Source of the DNA: Cannabis sativa
Taxonomy: Eukaryota > Streptophyta > Magnoliopsida > Rosales > Cannabaceae
NCBI RefSeq assembly: GCF_029168945.1
Contig: NC_083603.1
Coordinates: forward strand, 34,569,396-34,633,395
Direction: 5' to 3'
Length of the DNA stretch: 64,000 nucleotides
A program made the translations under genes and the position numbers. The notes beneath the pieces were generated by a model. That model was not told the origin of the DNA, did not search any database, and saw only the letters and a program-made list of their open reading frames with translations. Each line of letters begins with the position of its first letter. Position 1 is the first letter of the stretch. This document shows, piece after piece, positions 23,854 through 35,753 of this stretch.

Positions 23854-25750
23854 TGTTGGAATTTATTTTACCAGGATCTTAGATCTACTCACAAGTATGT
23901 TGTTTAAACACCCTAAATATGAACTTTCTAAAACGATAAATTAAACACATATAAAGTTAAGAAAACCTTACATTGATGTAGCGGAATTAATGTCTCCTTC
24001 CGCTCAGATCTCTAACCCTTGTATCCTTTCTGTAGCAGAGTATAATCAAGATCTGAGCCCGAATGTCCTTCTTCTTCAAGTTTGATCCTTCACAGTCTTC
24101 CAATCTATGATTGAGTTACTGCTTGCTGTGTGTGGGAACTTACTCTTTCACTAGGGTTCGAAATTGATGAAGGGAAAAGAGAAGAGGGATTTCGGCCAGG
24201 TATAGAAAGTGGGGAAGGCTCAGTTTTTCTGAAGAGAGAAATTTCTGCCAGAAAACTAATGAAAGCTTGTGAATTGACTGAGCCATCACTTTCTATTTAT
24301 AGGAAACTACTAGGTTTAGGTTAGGAATTATTTGGCATTAAAATAATGAAAATATTAATTTGAAAAACCTCAATTAGTGGCCGGCCATGGTGTTGTAGTG
24401 GGCCCCACTTGATTTTGCAGTTTTATCAAATTTTATCTCTATTTTCTCAAAAACGCCAATTTTCCAATTCTAACCTTTTAAATGCCAAAACTAATTATTT
24501 AATAACTAAAAGAGATTATAAAATAATATTGTCATTTAATTTAATTATTAATTAGACATATAAAGTCCATTAATAAATAAATAAACCTAGAAACTCTTTT
24601 CTTTACAATTTCACCCCTGCTTAGTGAAAATTCATAAAATTAGACATAGTCTAACTTTAGAATTATAATTGATCAATCACGAATCAATTAATGAGTCTTA
24701 CAAGCATAATGTTCTCAACTAGAATGGGGACCATGGATCTATATGCTGAGCTTCCAATAAGTGAACCAAATTTACCAAGTAAATTCCTACTTATTAATTC
24801 TTCGTTGAATCCACTCTTAGAACTTAGAATTGCACTCTCAGATTATATAGAGCATATTGTATGTTCCACGATATCAATATGCTATCTCATTTAACCATTG
24901 TTATAATCTTATTGTGATTTAAAGATCCTCTATATAGATGATCTACATCTAGATGGGATTTCTTTACCGTTCTCACCCCTCAATGTATTTTGCCCCTTAA
25001 AACACTTAGCTACCTGTAAATGGTGTTTAGTGATCTAATAATTAGTCAGTTAAACAAGAGCTCATCCATTTACTTTTATTTGCTAAGCTCGAAGGGAATC
25101 ATCACTTGACTTCTATACACCAGTAGAAGCTATAGATTCCATATTTATATTCAGCACTCCCACTCAATCATACTATCATGTTCCCAAAATATACGTATCA
25201 CCCTGACCTAAAAGTAGGCTTAACTAATAAATCAAAGAACATGAATAGTACTCCTGAGTTGAGTCTAAGCATATCAGGATTTAGATTCTTTTAATCTTAA
25301 GATCAACTACTGATATTGACTTGGAAAGATATATATAACGGTAAGTTTGTAATATCTTAACTTAGTTGCAATATCGGTCCAGTCCAATGTATACTCCATA
25401 CGTTCGAAACTAGTATACTTTACTAATGTCCTGGAAAGAACATAACAATTACTCCAAGTGTAAGTGCACATCATCGCTGATTATCACATTAGTGTAAATC
25501 CAATAACACTGATGAAACACGGACCAAGTCTTTTGATTCATATGATCACAATCACATTCCACTGTGTTGACGATACTGTAATTGTGAATAAACATATGAT
25601 CTGGATTTAACTGATTTTGTGTGTGTGAATGTAATAAACATATTAAACCAATAGCATGTAAAATTCATGCAAACATCAATCACTTCAAATTTCTTATATT
25701 GATAACTAATCAGATTGTAAAGAGTTTTATTTAGGGCATAAAACCCAACA
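23854..25750 (-). mobile_element. 3' LTR of copia copy B
   Basis: 1,897 bp, ends TGTTGG...CCAACA. Nearly identical to 31122-33006. Short open frames inside it (for example 24130-24324) recur in the other LTR at the same place and are not genes. Confidence 0.93.
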
Positions 25751-25762
25751 AACTCCCACTTG
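25751..25762 (-). other. Polypurine tract of copia copy B
   Basis: On the minus strand CAAGTGGGAGTT abuts the 3' LTR start TGTTGGG. This is the position and composition expected for the plus-strand primer of reverse transcription. Confidence 0.8.
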
Positions 25763-27585
25763 CACTAATATAAAACAAACTGTGCAAATATGTCAATCTG
25801 ATGTCTTGATCTTCAGATCAAGTGTAGTATATTTGAATCCACCCAAACTTCTGGAAACTAGTTCATAAATCCTCTTATGAAACATCCTTTACTATATGCC
25901 TTACTCATCAAGGGATACTGAAATCTTTTACTGTTTTAAAAGTACATCTGAATTAACAGAAGACATATCTCTCATATTTTAAAATATGTAATTGAGATAA
26001 TACAATGTAGACTTTTCTTCAGTGATATAACTTTCTGGTATTTTCGAATAGACAAAGTTATAATTCTTCTCTGGTAGAGCTTGAATTATTATACAATAAT
26101 TCCTCCACCCCCAAAGTAAGCACCATCTCATAGAAATTGAAATGAGTTGGTGAGATACCAGGACAACTGATACACAGTTCCTTAATATCTAACATATAGA
26201 TCACTTTCATAAATCTTTCTTGAATATCTTCTAATGTTCCCTATTTGATTACATCTCAGATAACTCCCACTCAATAGCAGATGTCTGGTTAAATAATACT
26301 TTTAACCTCTGATTGTTTGGAGAGTTACCTAGTTGTGACTTTTGTATTAGTCTTGAAACTTTAAGTTAAGACTAAGTCATCAACATAGCAGACTAGTATT
26401 TGAAGTGAAAAATACATGCCAGAGATTAAGTAACCAAAATTAAGATACCATAAAATTTTATGAGGATTAAGAATTCATAGTTCAAGTCATTCGAATAGAC
26501 TGAACTAGAGTTCTTTATCTTATTCTCATAATTCTGATAAGTTATACCTATCCATGTGAATGGTTAGATTTGCTTTTCAGTAGTGTTCTTAAGTACCTAT
26601 CACAATTATCAACCTAATGAAGATGGGTATAGAATTTTAAAATTCTCCCACTCAATTAAGGTAGTGTGAAACTTTAACAAAGAACTTTCAAAAGTATCAA
26701 ACTTTTACTTACAACAGTAAAATCGAAATGGAACATACAATCAAGATCAAGAATTTATATTGATAATAGCTGACTCATTATATTACTTCCATGTTTAAAG
26801 AAAATATGTGTTACATAGGGAATTGTAGAATAGACTCCACCCCTAAATATATACATATAGGGTACTATGGATAACCTCCACCCCTAAGTATATAGAGATT
26901 ATGATCCACCCCTAAAGGTTGTAAAGATCATGATACTCTCTAAGTGTGATAGAGAGTATGTGGAGTTGAATACTATCCAGAGTTCATTAGATATAAAAGA
27001 TCGTTGAACTGCATAGTTTTCTTAACTTTTCTCCACCCCTATCAGATCAAAAGATCCTTTTATTAAACAAATTCTTTATAATTGTATTGGAATTAACAAT
27101 TATTAATAAACATAGAATTAATTTCTAGTGTTTATTTAATATAACTCTATGAAGAGTTGTAAATATTATAGAATTTGCATCAATAATAAAAACACTTACA
27201 CATACAAACATATAAATATAATGTGGTAATAATTGATGAAGATAAATTAAATGAAGCTCAATCTCATAAATTGCAATGTTGAATTTCGAAAATAAAAGAA
27301 ACTTTATTAATAATAATAAAAAAAAAATGTATTGCAACAATATGAGAAAACAGGGATAAATATCCCTAACTAAAATTTGAAATCCAAATTGTCTTTAAAC
27401 TAAAACAATTAATTCAAAAATAAATTGAAGAGCTTCATCTTCATTTGGACAATTTCACCCTTTGGTCCAGCTTTCTGATCCAACTCATCTGAGTTCAAGT
27501 AGCTTGGCCTATAAGAAGAAGAAAACAAATAAACAAAGTTAGTCCAGAATCATAAATCCAATTGGATAATAATTCACTAAAACTC
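25763..27585 (-). other. Non-coding 3' internal region of copia copy B
   Basis: 1.8 kb between gag and the PPT, where pol would normally be. Only short AT-rich frames occur. It shares blocks with copy A (for example CTCCACCCCTATCAG at about 27030 and about 673, and TCCATGTGAATGG near 26551 and 15). The word CTCCACCCCTA recurs several times at 26840-27050. Confidence 0.6.
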
Positions 27586-28452
27586 TTAAAGTTTATAAAT
27601 AGAAATACCTTGTTTCTTTGCAAGAAGTTTAGGACACTGGGGTTTCCAATGACCTTTTTCATTGCAGTAGAAACACTTTCCTTTAAGTGTAGCATCACCA
27701 GAAGGAGCAGCCTTTTTATTCTTCATGGCTTTTTTTCGCTTCTTGGTGTTCTTCCACTTCTTCTTCGATTTGGGCTTCGAAGCAGAGGCAACATTTGCTT
27801 CGGGTTTGATCGTTCCATTACCATTCCCAGGATTATGAGGTTTACTCCCTTTCTTCTTGGGTCCTCCAATCAAATTTTCATAAGTTTGAAGGTCATTGAC
27901 TAATTCATGAAAGTCAATTTTCTTCTTATCCATGACATAATTTGAAGTGTATGGTAGAAATGCTGGAGTCAGGCTATTCAAGATAAGACTTACTTGAGTA
28001 GCACTGTCCATTTCAGCACCATGATCCTGGGCTTCTTAGAAATAACTTGACATTAGGAGAACATGGTCACGCACGTTTTGATGAGGTTCCATCTGTGCAT
28101 TAATGTACTTCTTAGTCGCGTCAAAGCGTGACTGAAGTGATGCCTTACCGAATAGCTCATTTAACTTCGTCATAACTTCAGCAGCTTTCTCGGTTTTAGA
28201 AAACTGAGTTTTGAGGGTGTCAACCATGCTAGAAAGCATAAAGTATAGAGCTTTGTCATTTGCTTTTTGCCAACGCTCATACTTTTCTTTCACAGCTTTG
28301 GAAGCATTGTCCCCAGGCACTTCAGGTGACGGCTCAGTTAAAATAAACAAGGCACTTTCTCCTATGAGAGCAATATTAATGTTCTCATTCCACTTATTAA
28401 AGTTAGATCCATTCAGCTTGTTTTCAGTCAACAGTGATGAAATGGGATTCAT
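27586..28452 (-). pseudogene. Copia-type gag of copy B with a single in-frame stop
   Basis: 289 codons from ATG 28450-28452 (MNPISSLLTENKLNGSNFNK) to the stop at 27586. The first part is a UBN2-type gag domain (KWNENINIALIGE, YINAQMEPHQNVRDHVL). The second part has a Lys-rich linker and a perfect CCHC zinc knuckle CFYCNEKGHWKPQC. One TAA at 28036-28038 after SSYF splits the frame; the frame continues unbroken on both sides and a Gln is usual there, so one C-to-T change explains it. The family's role is RNA binding and particle formation in the cytoplasm. Without the stop it would be full length for a gag-only protein. Confidence 0.85.
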
Positions 28453-31121
28453 TTTGATAATACAGGATACTACAAAATAATAGAAATCAACAAATAGAAA
28501 TTAATAATGGTTTAACACAAAATCAATTCAGAAATTATAAGCATATAGCAAGTAGGAATGATATGAGAAAATACTTAAAAAATTCAATCCTAAATAATTT
28601 CTAAGATTTTTCAACAAACTGATATCAGTGTCCCGTTTAGGCGAGAGTCAAAGTTACCATCTATTGAATAGAGTTGTCAGCTCATCTAAAATGTTAAACA
28701 TTCTAGCAACCTTTTATTCGATCAAGATTAGAATCCAGCGTTGTCCCGTTTAGGCGAGAGTCAAGGCTATTCTATCTTATGAGCTACTACCATTGTTTCG
28801 CAATTTGCAAGTCAAATATGGTCGCCACCATTAGGGTGATCTAGACCATATAAAACACTTAGAAACTACTTATCATTCGAGATTAAACGGTGCGAAATTG
28901 CTAATGAACGTTCCTCCATTAGGGAGGATTACTCACTAAAACAAACGCGGTGTAAAACCCACAATGGAGATCGAATATCTTAATAATAATAAAGCTCATT
29001 CTTTAAAATGTATTTTCTTTATTATTCTAATAAATAAATTCTCATTAAGTTCGAAATTAAGAATTAAAATTCAAAAATAAGAATTTAATATAATATTTAT
29101 AAAATTATACTTAGATGGTGATTGAAATAAAATTAATTATTTCCATCTTAGTAATAATCTTAAATAAAATATTAAGGAAATTAATTTAAGTTGAATTAAA
29201 TTAGATTAATTAGCAACTTAAAAATTTACTTGAGAATATATTTATTGAGTTCGAAAATTTAAAGTATAAAAATACAATTTTCGAAAATAATAAAAATAGA
29301 AAAGAAATACTTCAAGCAAAAATATCACCTATCTAGATTTTCTTTTGAGTAGTTAATTCAATTTCTAATAATATATATATATTTTAAATTCATTTATTTT
29401 AAATTAATCAATATATGAAAAAATCATTGATTTAAGTTGGCCCAAGAATTAATTAAAATAAATAATTAATTTACACCTCAATCTATTTTTCAAGATAAAT
29501 TCGAAAAATATTGCATAAATAAAATGCAATTTTTCAAAATTGATTAAGAAAATAAAGGAAAAATATATATATTGAAAATTATTTAAATTTAAGTTGAAAA
29601 ATTAAATTTCAACCTAAAATAATTTTCTATTTCATTAAGTGTCATGAAAAATAAATAAATATTAAGTATCATGATGAAAATCAACTTAGATATTTAAATT
29701 TTTCAAGTTAATTAAATGTATTAAATTCAAGAAATAAATAATTAAGTGTAGAGAAGGCTTAATTATTAATTTCTAGTTTAATACTAGGAAAAATATACTT
29801 AAATAAAATTTGTACCAAAATTAATTATTTAAATAATTAATTTCACAAAGTATAATATTTTCCTATTTAAATATTAGAAATAATAAGTAGTCTAGAAATT
29901 ATTATCTAGAAAATATCTTATTTGCCAAAGTATCTTTTCAACAAAAATTTAAAAAATATCTAATTTAAGTTATATAGAAAAAATCTAAAACTTAAATAAT
30001 TTCAAATTTACATTTAATTAAATATCAAAAATTAAGTTATAACCACTTAATTTTGAAGATATTTTTTAAGTTAATATTCGAAAAGATATTAACTAAAAAA
30101 ATATCTAAAATATTCCATTTTAAGTTAATATTCGAAAAGATATTAACTTAAAAAATATCTTAAGAATCTTTAATAACTAATGCCTAGGATTCCTCAACTT
30201 GATTTAAAATTTAAATAAAATATTCAAATTTAAGTTAGATAAGAAAAATCGGTTGATATAACTAATTTATAACTTAAATAGGAATATTTAATTAAATAAG
30301 CTCCAGAAAGAATCTAGTTAGTTGAAATTCTATATAATTAAATATAAGAAAAATACAAATAGTTTGTCTAGAAATAATATCTAAAACTAAAAGTGTTTTT
30401 CTTAAAATTAACTTTAAAATATTAAAATAAAAATAGATTTTCACATATTTTAAAAGTTAATTATGTTGCTAATTCAATTTTATTAGGTCAAACTAATATA
30501 ATTAACCTAGTACAGTTATTTAAATCAGGCAAATGGGCCTTCACAATTGGGGTAGTTCATGTGAGGGGGTGCTGGGTTCAGTATGTCGTACCCACTTCTA
30601 TGGCTCCCAACTCTCACACGAGGCCCAAAAGAGAGGAATTTACCTTAAAATAAATAACTGTTATTAATTGAATAGGTCCAATAACTAAATGGACCTAAAT
30701 AAAATCTATCATGGTGTGACATTTTTATTTAGCAACAACCTATATGCATCTATATAATAAAATAAACACATAGGCTCACACAAGCACACTTTGGATGGAT
30801 CCTATCATGTTGCTAGGTCATACACAGATGAAAGAAGATTGTAAAATTTTACCTGTTACAAATTATTAACTTGACCAAGGGAGCCATCAGATCATTAGAT
30901 CTGGCAAAAAGTAACCATGGCTATTTGCAATCAAGTAATAATAGGTTTTGAAAACTTACACACAAGCTAAAATCACATACTCCTGCAACAAGGTTAGCTG
31001 GATAGTTGGAAGTAGGATTTATTTAAATTTAAATAAATAATTTCAAAAAATAAATAATTAATTAAATAAATAAATAAATAAAAAATAAATTTTCGAAAAA
31101 TAGATATTTACTATGACCAGT
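28453..31121 (-). other. Long leader of copia copy B
   Basis: 2.7 kb between the 5' LTR and gag. The gag-proximal part 28620-28980 has two CGTTTAGGCGAGAGTCAA modules (near 28634 and 28748) and two hairpins with the loop ATTAG (CACC/GGTG at 28826-28838, CCTCC/GGAGG at 28913-28927). 30527-30650 is the block conserved with copy A. The rest is AT-rich without genes. Next to the LTR only TGGT of the primer binding site remains (31116-31119), because the leader of copy A between the conserved block and its PBS is largely deleted here. Confidence 0.7.
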
Positions 31122-33006
31122 TGTTGGAATTTACTTTACCAGGATCTTAGATCTACTCACAAGTATGTTGTTTAAACACCCTAAATATGAACTTTCTAAA
31201 ACGATAAATTAAACACATATAAAGTTAAGAAACCCTTACATTGATGCAGCGGAATTAATGTCTCCTTCCGCTCAGATCTCTAACCCTTGTATCCTTTCTG
31301 TAGCAGAGTATAATCAAGATCTGAGCCCGAATGTCCTTCTTCTTCAAGTTTGATCCTTCACAGTCTTCCAATCTATGATTGAGTTGCTGCTTGCTGTGTG
31401 TGGGCACTTACTCTTTCACTAGGGTTCGAAATTAATGAATGGAAAAGAGAAGAGGGATTTCGGCCAGGTATAGAAAGTGGGGAAGGCTCAGTTTTTCTGA
31501 AGAGAGAAATTTCTGCCAGAAAACTAATGAAAGCTTGTGAATTGACTGAGCCATCACTTTCTATTTATAGGCAACTACTAGGTTTAGGTTAGGAATTATT
31601 TGGCATTAAAATAATGAAAATATTAATTTGAAAAACCTCAATTAGTGGCCGGCCATGGTGTTGTAGTGGGCCCCACTTGATTTTGCAGTTTTATCAAATT
31701 TTATCTCTATTTTCTCAAAAACGCCAATTTTCCAATTCTAACCTTTTAAATGCCAAAACTAATTATTTAATAACTAAAATAGATTATTAAATAATATTGT
31801 CATTTAATTTAATTATTAATTAGACATATAAAGTCCATTAATAAATAAATAAACCTAGAAACTCTTTTCTTTACAATTTCACCCCTGCTTAGTGAAAATT
31901 CATAAAATTAGACATAGTCTAACTTTAGAATTATAATTGATCAATCACGAATCAATTAATGAGTCTTACAAGCATAATGTTCTCAACTAGAATGGGGACC
32001 ATGGATCTATATGCTGAGCTTCCAATAAGTGAACCAAATTTACCAAGTAAATTCCTACTTATTAATTCTTCGCTGAATCCACTCTTAGAACTTAGAATTG
32101 CACTCTCAGACTTATATAGAGCATATTGTATGTTCCACGATATCAATATGCTATCTCATTTAACCATTGTTATAATCTTATTGTGATTTAAAGATCCTCT
32201 ATATAGATGATCTACATCGAGATGGGATTTCTTTACCGTTCTCACCCCTCAATGTATTTTGCCCCTTAAAACACTTAGCGTTTAGTGATCTAATGATTAG
32301 TCAGTTAAACAAGAGCTCATCCATTTACTTCTATTTGCTAAGCTCGAAGGGAATCATCACTTGACTTCTATACACCAGTAGAAGCTATAGATTCCATATT
32401 TATGTTTAGCACTCCCACTCAATCATACTATCATGTTCCCAAAATATACGTATCACCCTCACGTAAAAGTAGGCTTAACTAATAAATCAAAGAACATGAA
32501 TAGTACTCCTGAGTTGAGTCTAAGCATATCAGGATTTAGATTCTTTTAATCTTAAGATCAACTACTGATATTGACTTGGAAAGATATATATAACGGTAAG
32601 TTTGTAATATCTTAACTTAGTTGCAATATCGGTCCAGTCCAATGTATACTCCATACATTCGAAACTAGTATACTTTACTAATGTCTTGGAAAGAACATAA
32701 CACTTACTCCAAGCGTAAGTACACATCATCGCTGATTATCACATTAGTCTAAATCCAATAACACTGATGAAACAGGGACCAAGTCTTTTGATTCATATGA
32801 TCACAATTCACATTCCACTGTGTTGACGATACTGTAATTGTGAATAAACATATGATCTAGATTTAACTGATTTTGTGTGTGTGAATGTAATAAACATATT
32901 AAACCAATAGCATGTAAAATTCATGCAAACATCAATCACTTCAAATTTCTTATATTGATAACTAATCAGATTGTAAAGAGTTTTATTTAGGGCATAAAAC
33001 CCAACA
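31122..33006 (-). mobile_element. 5' LTR of copia copy B
   Basis: 1,885 bp, TGTTGG...CCAACA, followed by TSD AGCTA at 33007-33011. Confidence 0.93.
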
Positions 33007-33846
33007 AGCTAGCCATGGGTACTCCTGTTGATGGCTGGCCTGCCAGTGGCTGCACAATGTGGGTTGTTATTGAGCCAAAGATCCCTGGTCGGCCCCCTAA
33101 GGCCCTAGTTGACGAGATCTGGCTATTCTCGTTATTTGACCTTTAAGGAAAGGTCTGTCCTCCCTCTAGTAGGGGAAGATCTGTCCTAGTTCTTAAGGAA
33201 CCTGGTCGCAGTCTTCCTTGATGTGGATCTCTATGGAGATCCTGGCCTCTTCTGTCGGTTCTCTAATTGAATCGTCTTATTAGATCGCTGGACTCCCGAT
33301 TGTAGCACTCTAATTCGACTTTGTGAGATCAAAGGATGTACTCCTGCTCATTCATCAATCTCAGGCATTTGCGTCTCTGCTGAGCGACCACATCGCAATC
33401 AGCAGCGCGTGGTTCTTTAGTTAGGCCTACACGACCTACAACTTCCCTTAGTCTAGCCAACTCAAGGTTTTCTCCTAGGTCCTGGTGAGGCTCGCCAACT
33501 CCTGGGCCTGTCTCTCTAGCGTAGGATCCGAGATGAGGTCCAATTGTTGTTCCAGGGGGTTGTTGCCTCTGGGTCCTTCCTTCAGTGGGAGGTGCCAATG
33601 GTGGGTCTACACTTGGAGGCGTGGACTTGCCATTTGGATCAACTAGGGTGTGCTCGTGTCAGGTTGGCTAGCTGTGGTGGCTAGACCTGCTGTACCTGCT
33701 GTGGTGACATGATTCACCACATCTACAGTATTCATGGGAATTCTAGTTTTGACTTGAACCTGAGTGCCTGGATATGCAATCCGCGGGTCTTAAGGGAGAC
33801 CCGAAGATGCAGAGGGTGCGATAAGAATTCTTCTTGTGTTCACCAT
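33007..33846 (-). pseudogene. Gypsy gag, N-terminal part of element 1 (broken)
   Basis: ATG 33844-33846 (MVNTRRILIAPSASSGLP) begins gag about 30 nt after the PBS; MVNTRR-like starts are common in Tat-type gag. The frame is broken by TAA near 33790, TAG near 33650 and a shift before the open segment 33329-33598 (LARLREVVGRVGLTKEP...LRLMNEQEYIL). It is continuous with 22027-23848 before the copia insertion. Confidence 0.65.
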
Positions 33847-33872
33847 GGCATTTGATCAGATCATGATATCAC

Positions 33873-33894
33873 GCTCTCAATGAAAGCACCAAAC
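33873..33894 (-). other. Primer binding site region of Tat-type element 1
   Basis: On the minus strand the LTR end GGTCAATA is followed by GTTTGGTGCTTTCATTGAGA, a sequence found just inside the 5' LTR of many plant gypsy elements. The same string lies at 57655-57675 next to another LTR. I do not assign the primer tRNA. Confidence 0.6.
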
Positions 33895-34989
33895 TATTGA
33901 CCTCAAAAAGTGATCAAACAACAGCGGGGTCGTGTAGATCTGATGCTTGCCACGTGTGTGCACAAATAAGAAATGAAAAGCAATAGATAATATGATTTTT
34001 TTTATAGAGGTTTGACCACCATGTGATAACGGGTAATGACCTACTCCCCTTTTAGTTGTATTATACCGAGGGAATTACTATCCAGATCACTATAGGTGGG
34101 ATATGCTATAGTACCCTTAAGATTACAATGTATGAATTAATGCCTGACATAACTCAATTGTTAAACAGCCTAGGGCGTTGGACAACCTAAGGTACGCGTG
34201 TGAGAGAGAATGAAGAAGACAGAGGCAACTTAGGTGTTATCCCAATTTTTGCACTCTAACGCATCACATGATGGTGACACATGGAATCGACTCCAAGTAT
34301 CTGCTCGTAAGATATAGTTCGAACAGGATACCTCATATGCATGCTCGAGGCAAAGCAATCAGCAATCCGCGCAGAAGGACCAACACTTAGCGAATTCAGC
34401 TTTCGCATCATGAGTCATCAAGGAAATCCCTATAACTTGGGGATCAGATTGCAGAGATATGGCAAGCTGTCCAAATCCCACAATCGGTGTATTCTGTATT
34501 TATTATGCAATCTTTTTGCTTATATCCATTGTAGCGAGAAGGGAAATACTTCCTCTCCAAGCTCATAGCCTTATAAATATTGATGCATATTCACTGGGTA
34601 AAGGGTCGAAGGATTTTTACTTGAGAGATACTGTCTAAGAATTCACATTCAGAGATAATGTTGTAAGAGCTATAAGAAAAGGAATCTTTCTCCTTGTTCT
34701 TGAGTCAATACAAATAACGAGGATTAGGCTATTACCGAACTGTTCGGGGCTGAACCTCTATAAAATTCTTGTATCTTTATATTGCTTTATTTTATTGTAA
34801 TCGTTATAAACTACTTGTCGCTTACTAAATTAGACTCACTATCGTTGGCTAAAAGCAAGGTCAACATTAGGCAACTTGGATTTTCAGTCAGAGGTTAAGG
34901 CCTTTATATAGGAAGCCTTAAACGCTAGGCTTACAATTCAAATCCCTTAACAATTGTATAATTAGTTAGATATTTACAAAAGACAAAAA
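33895..34989 (-). mobile_element. 5' LTR of Tat-type element 1, truncated and interrupted
   Basis: Matches the 3' LTR 12311-12770 from TATTGACCTCAAAAAG to AAAAGACAAAAATG, with the 632-bp solo LTR 34235-34866 inserted. Beyond 34989 homology stops abruptly: the last roughly 320 bp of the LTR (12771-13086) are missing and another element begins. Confidence 0.75.
34235..34866 (+). mobile_element. 632-bp solo LTR with TSD TTAGG
   Basis: Ends TGTTATCC...GGTCAACA, flanked by TTAGG at 34230-34234 and 34867-34871. It contains AACCTCTATAAAATTC as a TATA box near 34753. The ends and the tail (TTGGCTAAAAGCAAGGTCAACA) resemble the Tat-type LTRs here and the fragment ending at 60141. It was formed by recombination between the LTRs of a full element. 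Confidence 0.88.
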
Positions 34990-35753
34990 TGTGGACCATC
35001 CGATCGACCCTCAGCCCTTGCAACTCCAGACTCTAGAGGATATATTCTATATATTAAGAAGTTGGCCATGTAGGCCAACCTTAGTATATTCCTCCTCTCT
35101 ACTCGAAGGGAAAGAATGTGGTTAGCTTTATCCCTCATCTAAAGGGTAGGAATGGATTTGTAAGTGGAAACTCTTTGGAAGTGGTAGTGGGAAACTTGCT
35201 TGCCAAAATGTATTAGTATAAACCTTAAGATCACTCAAAAAGATGATAGAGAACAGTCTGGAACTAGTCCACAAAGGCAAGACTGATTGAACCTATTACA
35301 ACACCATTGTCACCTCCTCGACCCGATACTTTGAGATCACATGTATAGAAGAGACAAGGGGAGGTGAGAAACCTGACAAAGTGACCAAGTACAAACAAAA
35401 TTATGGCCAATCGTACCCAAGGGTACTTTCCAGATAAATTACATCGTACAAGGCTGGTATCAGTGAAGTTCCATCTGAAGTATACCAACGTAGACAAATG
35501 AAGAGCTTAAGTCATACATTTGACTATAATAAACCCAACATTAAGTTTCATATAGAGTTTCTAAAGAAACAACATATGAAAATAAGGTTGTACATGCCTA
35601 CAAGGCCTCTACAAAACCCTTATCAAGGTCAAAAGAGAACGAAAACTCAATTGCCCACTTGGAACCTAGCCCTTGGCTGGCTAGGGTTCCTAAACTTAAA
35701 GAGGACTGGCCAAGGATCCGTGACCCAACCAAGGGATGGCCAGGGACCCTAAA

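Larger units (their letters stand above)
23854..33006 (-). mobile_element. Complete non-autonomous copia-like element, copy B (gag only)
   Basis: 9,153 bp, minus strand: 5' LTR 31122-33006, degenerate PBS, long leader 28453-31121, gag 27586-28452, non-coding 25763-27585, PPT 25751-25762, 3' LTR 23854-25750, TSD AGCTA. There is no protease, integrase or RT, so movement would need a partner element. By eye the LTRs differ at about 25 positions plus three small indels (one of about 15 bp near 32279), which indicates a fairly recent insertion. The layout matches the TR-GAG type of non-autonomous element. Confidence 0.92.
12311..34989 (-). mobile_element. Ty3/gypsy element 1 (Tat-type), decayed and nested
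   Basis: A minus-strand element: 5' LTR 33895-34989 (truncated), PBS 33873-33894, gag from 33846, interruption by copia copy B (23854-33006), rest of gag 22027-23853, pol 18120-22026, a gene on the opposite strand at 13300-17150, PPT 13087-13102 and 3' LTR 12311-13086. The domain order protease-RT-RNase H-integrase is gypsy-type. An opposite-strand gene between pol and the 3' LTR and the RNase H motifs are known features of the Tat lineage, so that assignment is an inference from layout. Numerous stops and frameshifts make it immobile. Confidence 0.8.

Noticed and set aside
21357..23944. Plus-strand frames (for example 23292-23594 and 23519-23734) over gag and protease
   Set aside because: Opposite-strand shadows of gag/pol; no domain recognised.
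24130..24324. 64-codon plus-strand frame, repeated at 31398-31592
   Set aside because: Lies at the same position in both LTRs of copy B, so it is shared LTR sequence, not two genes.
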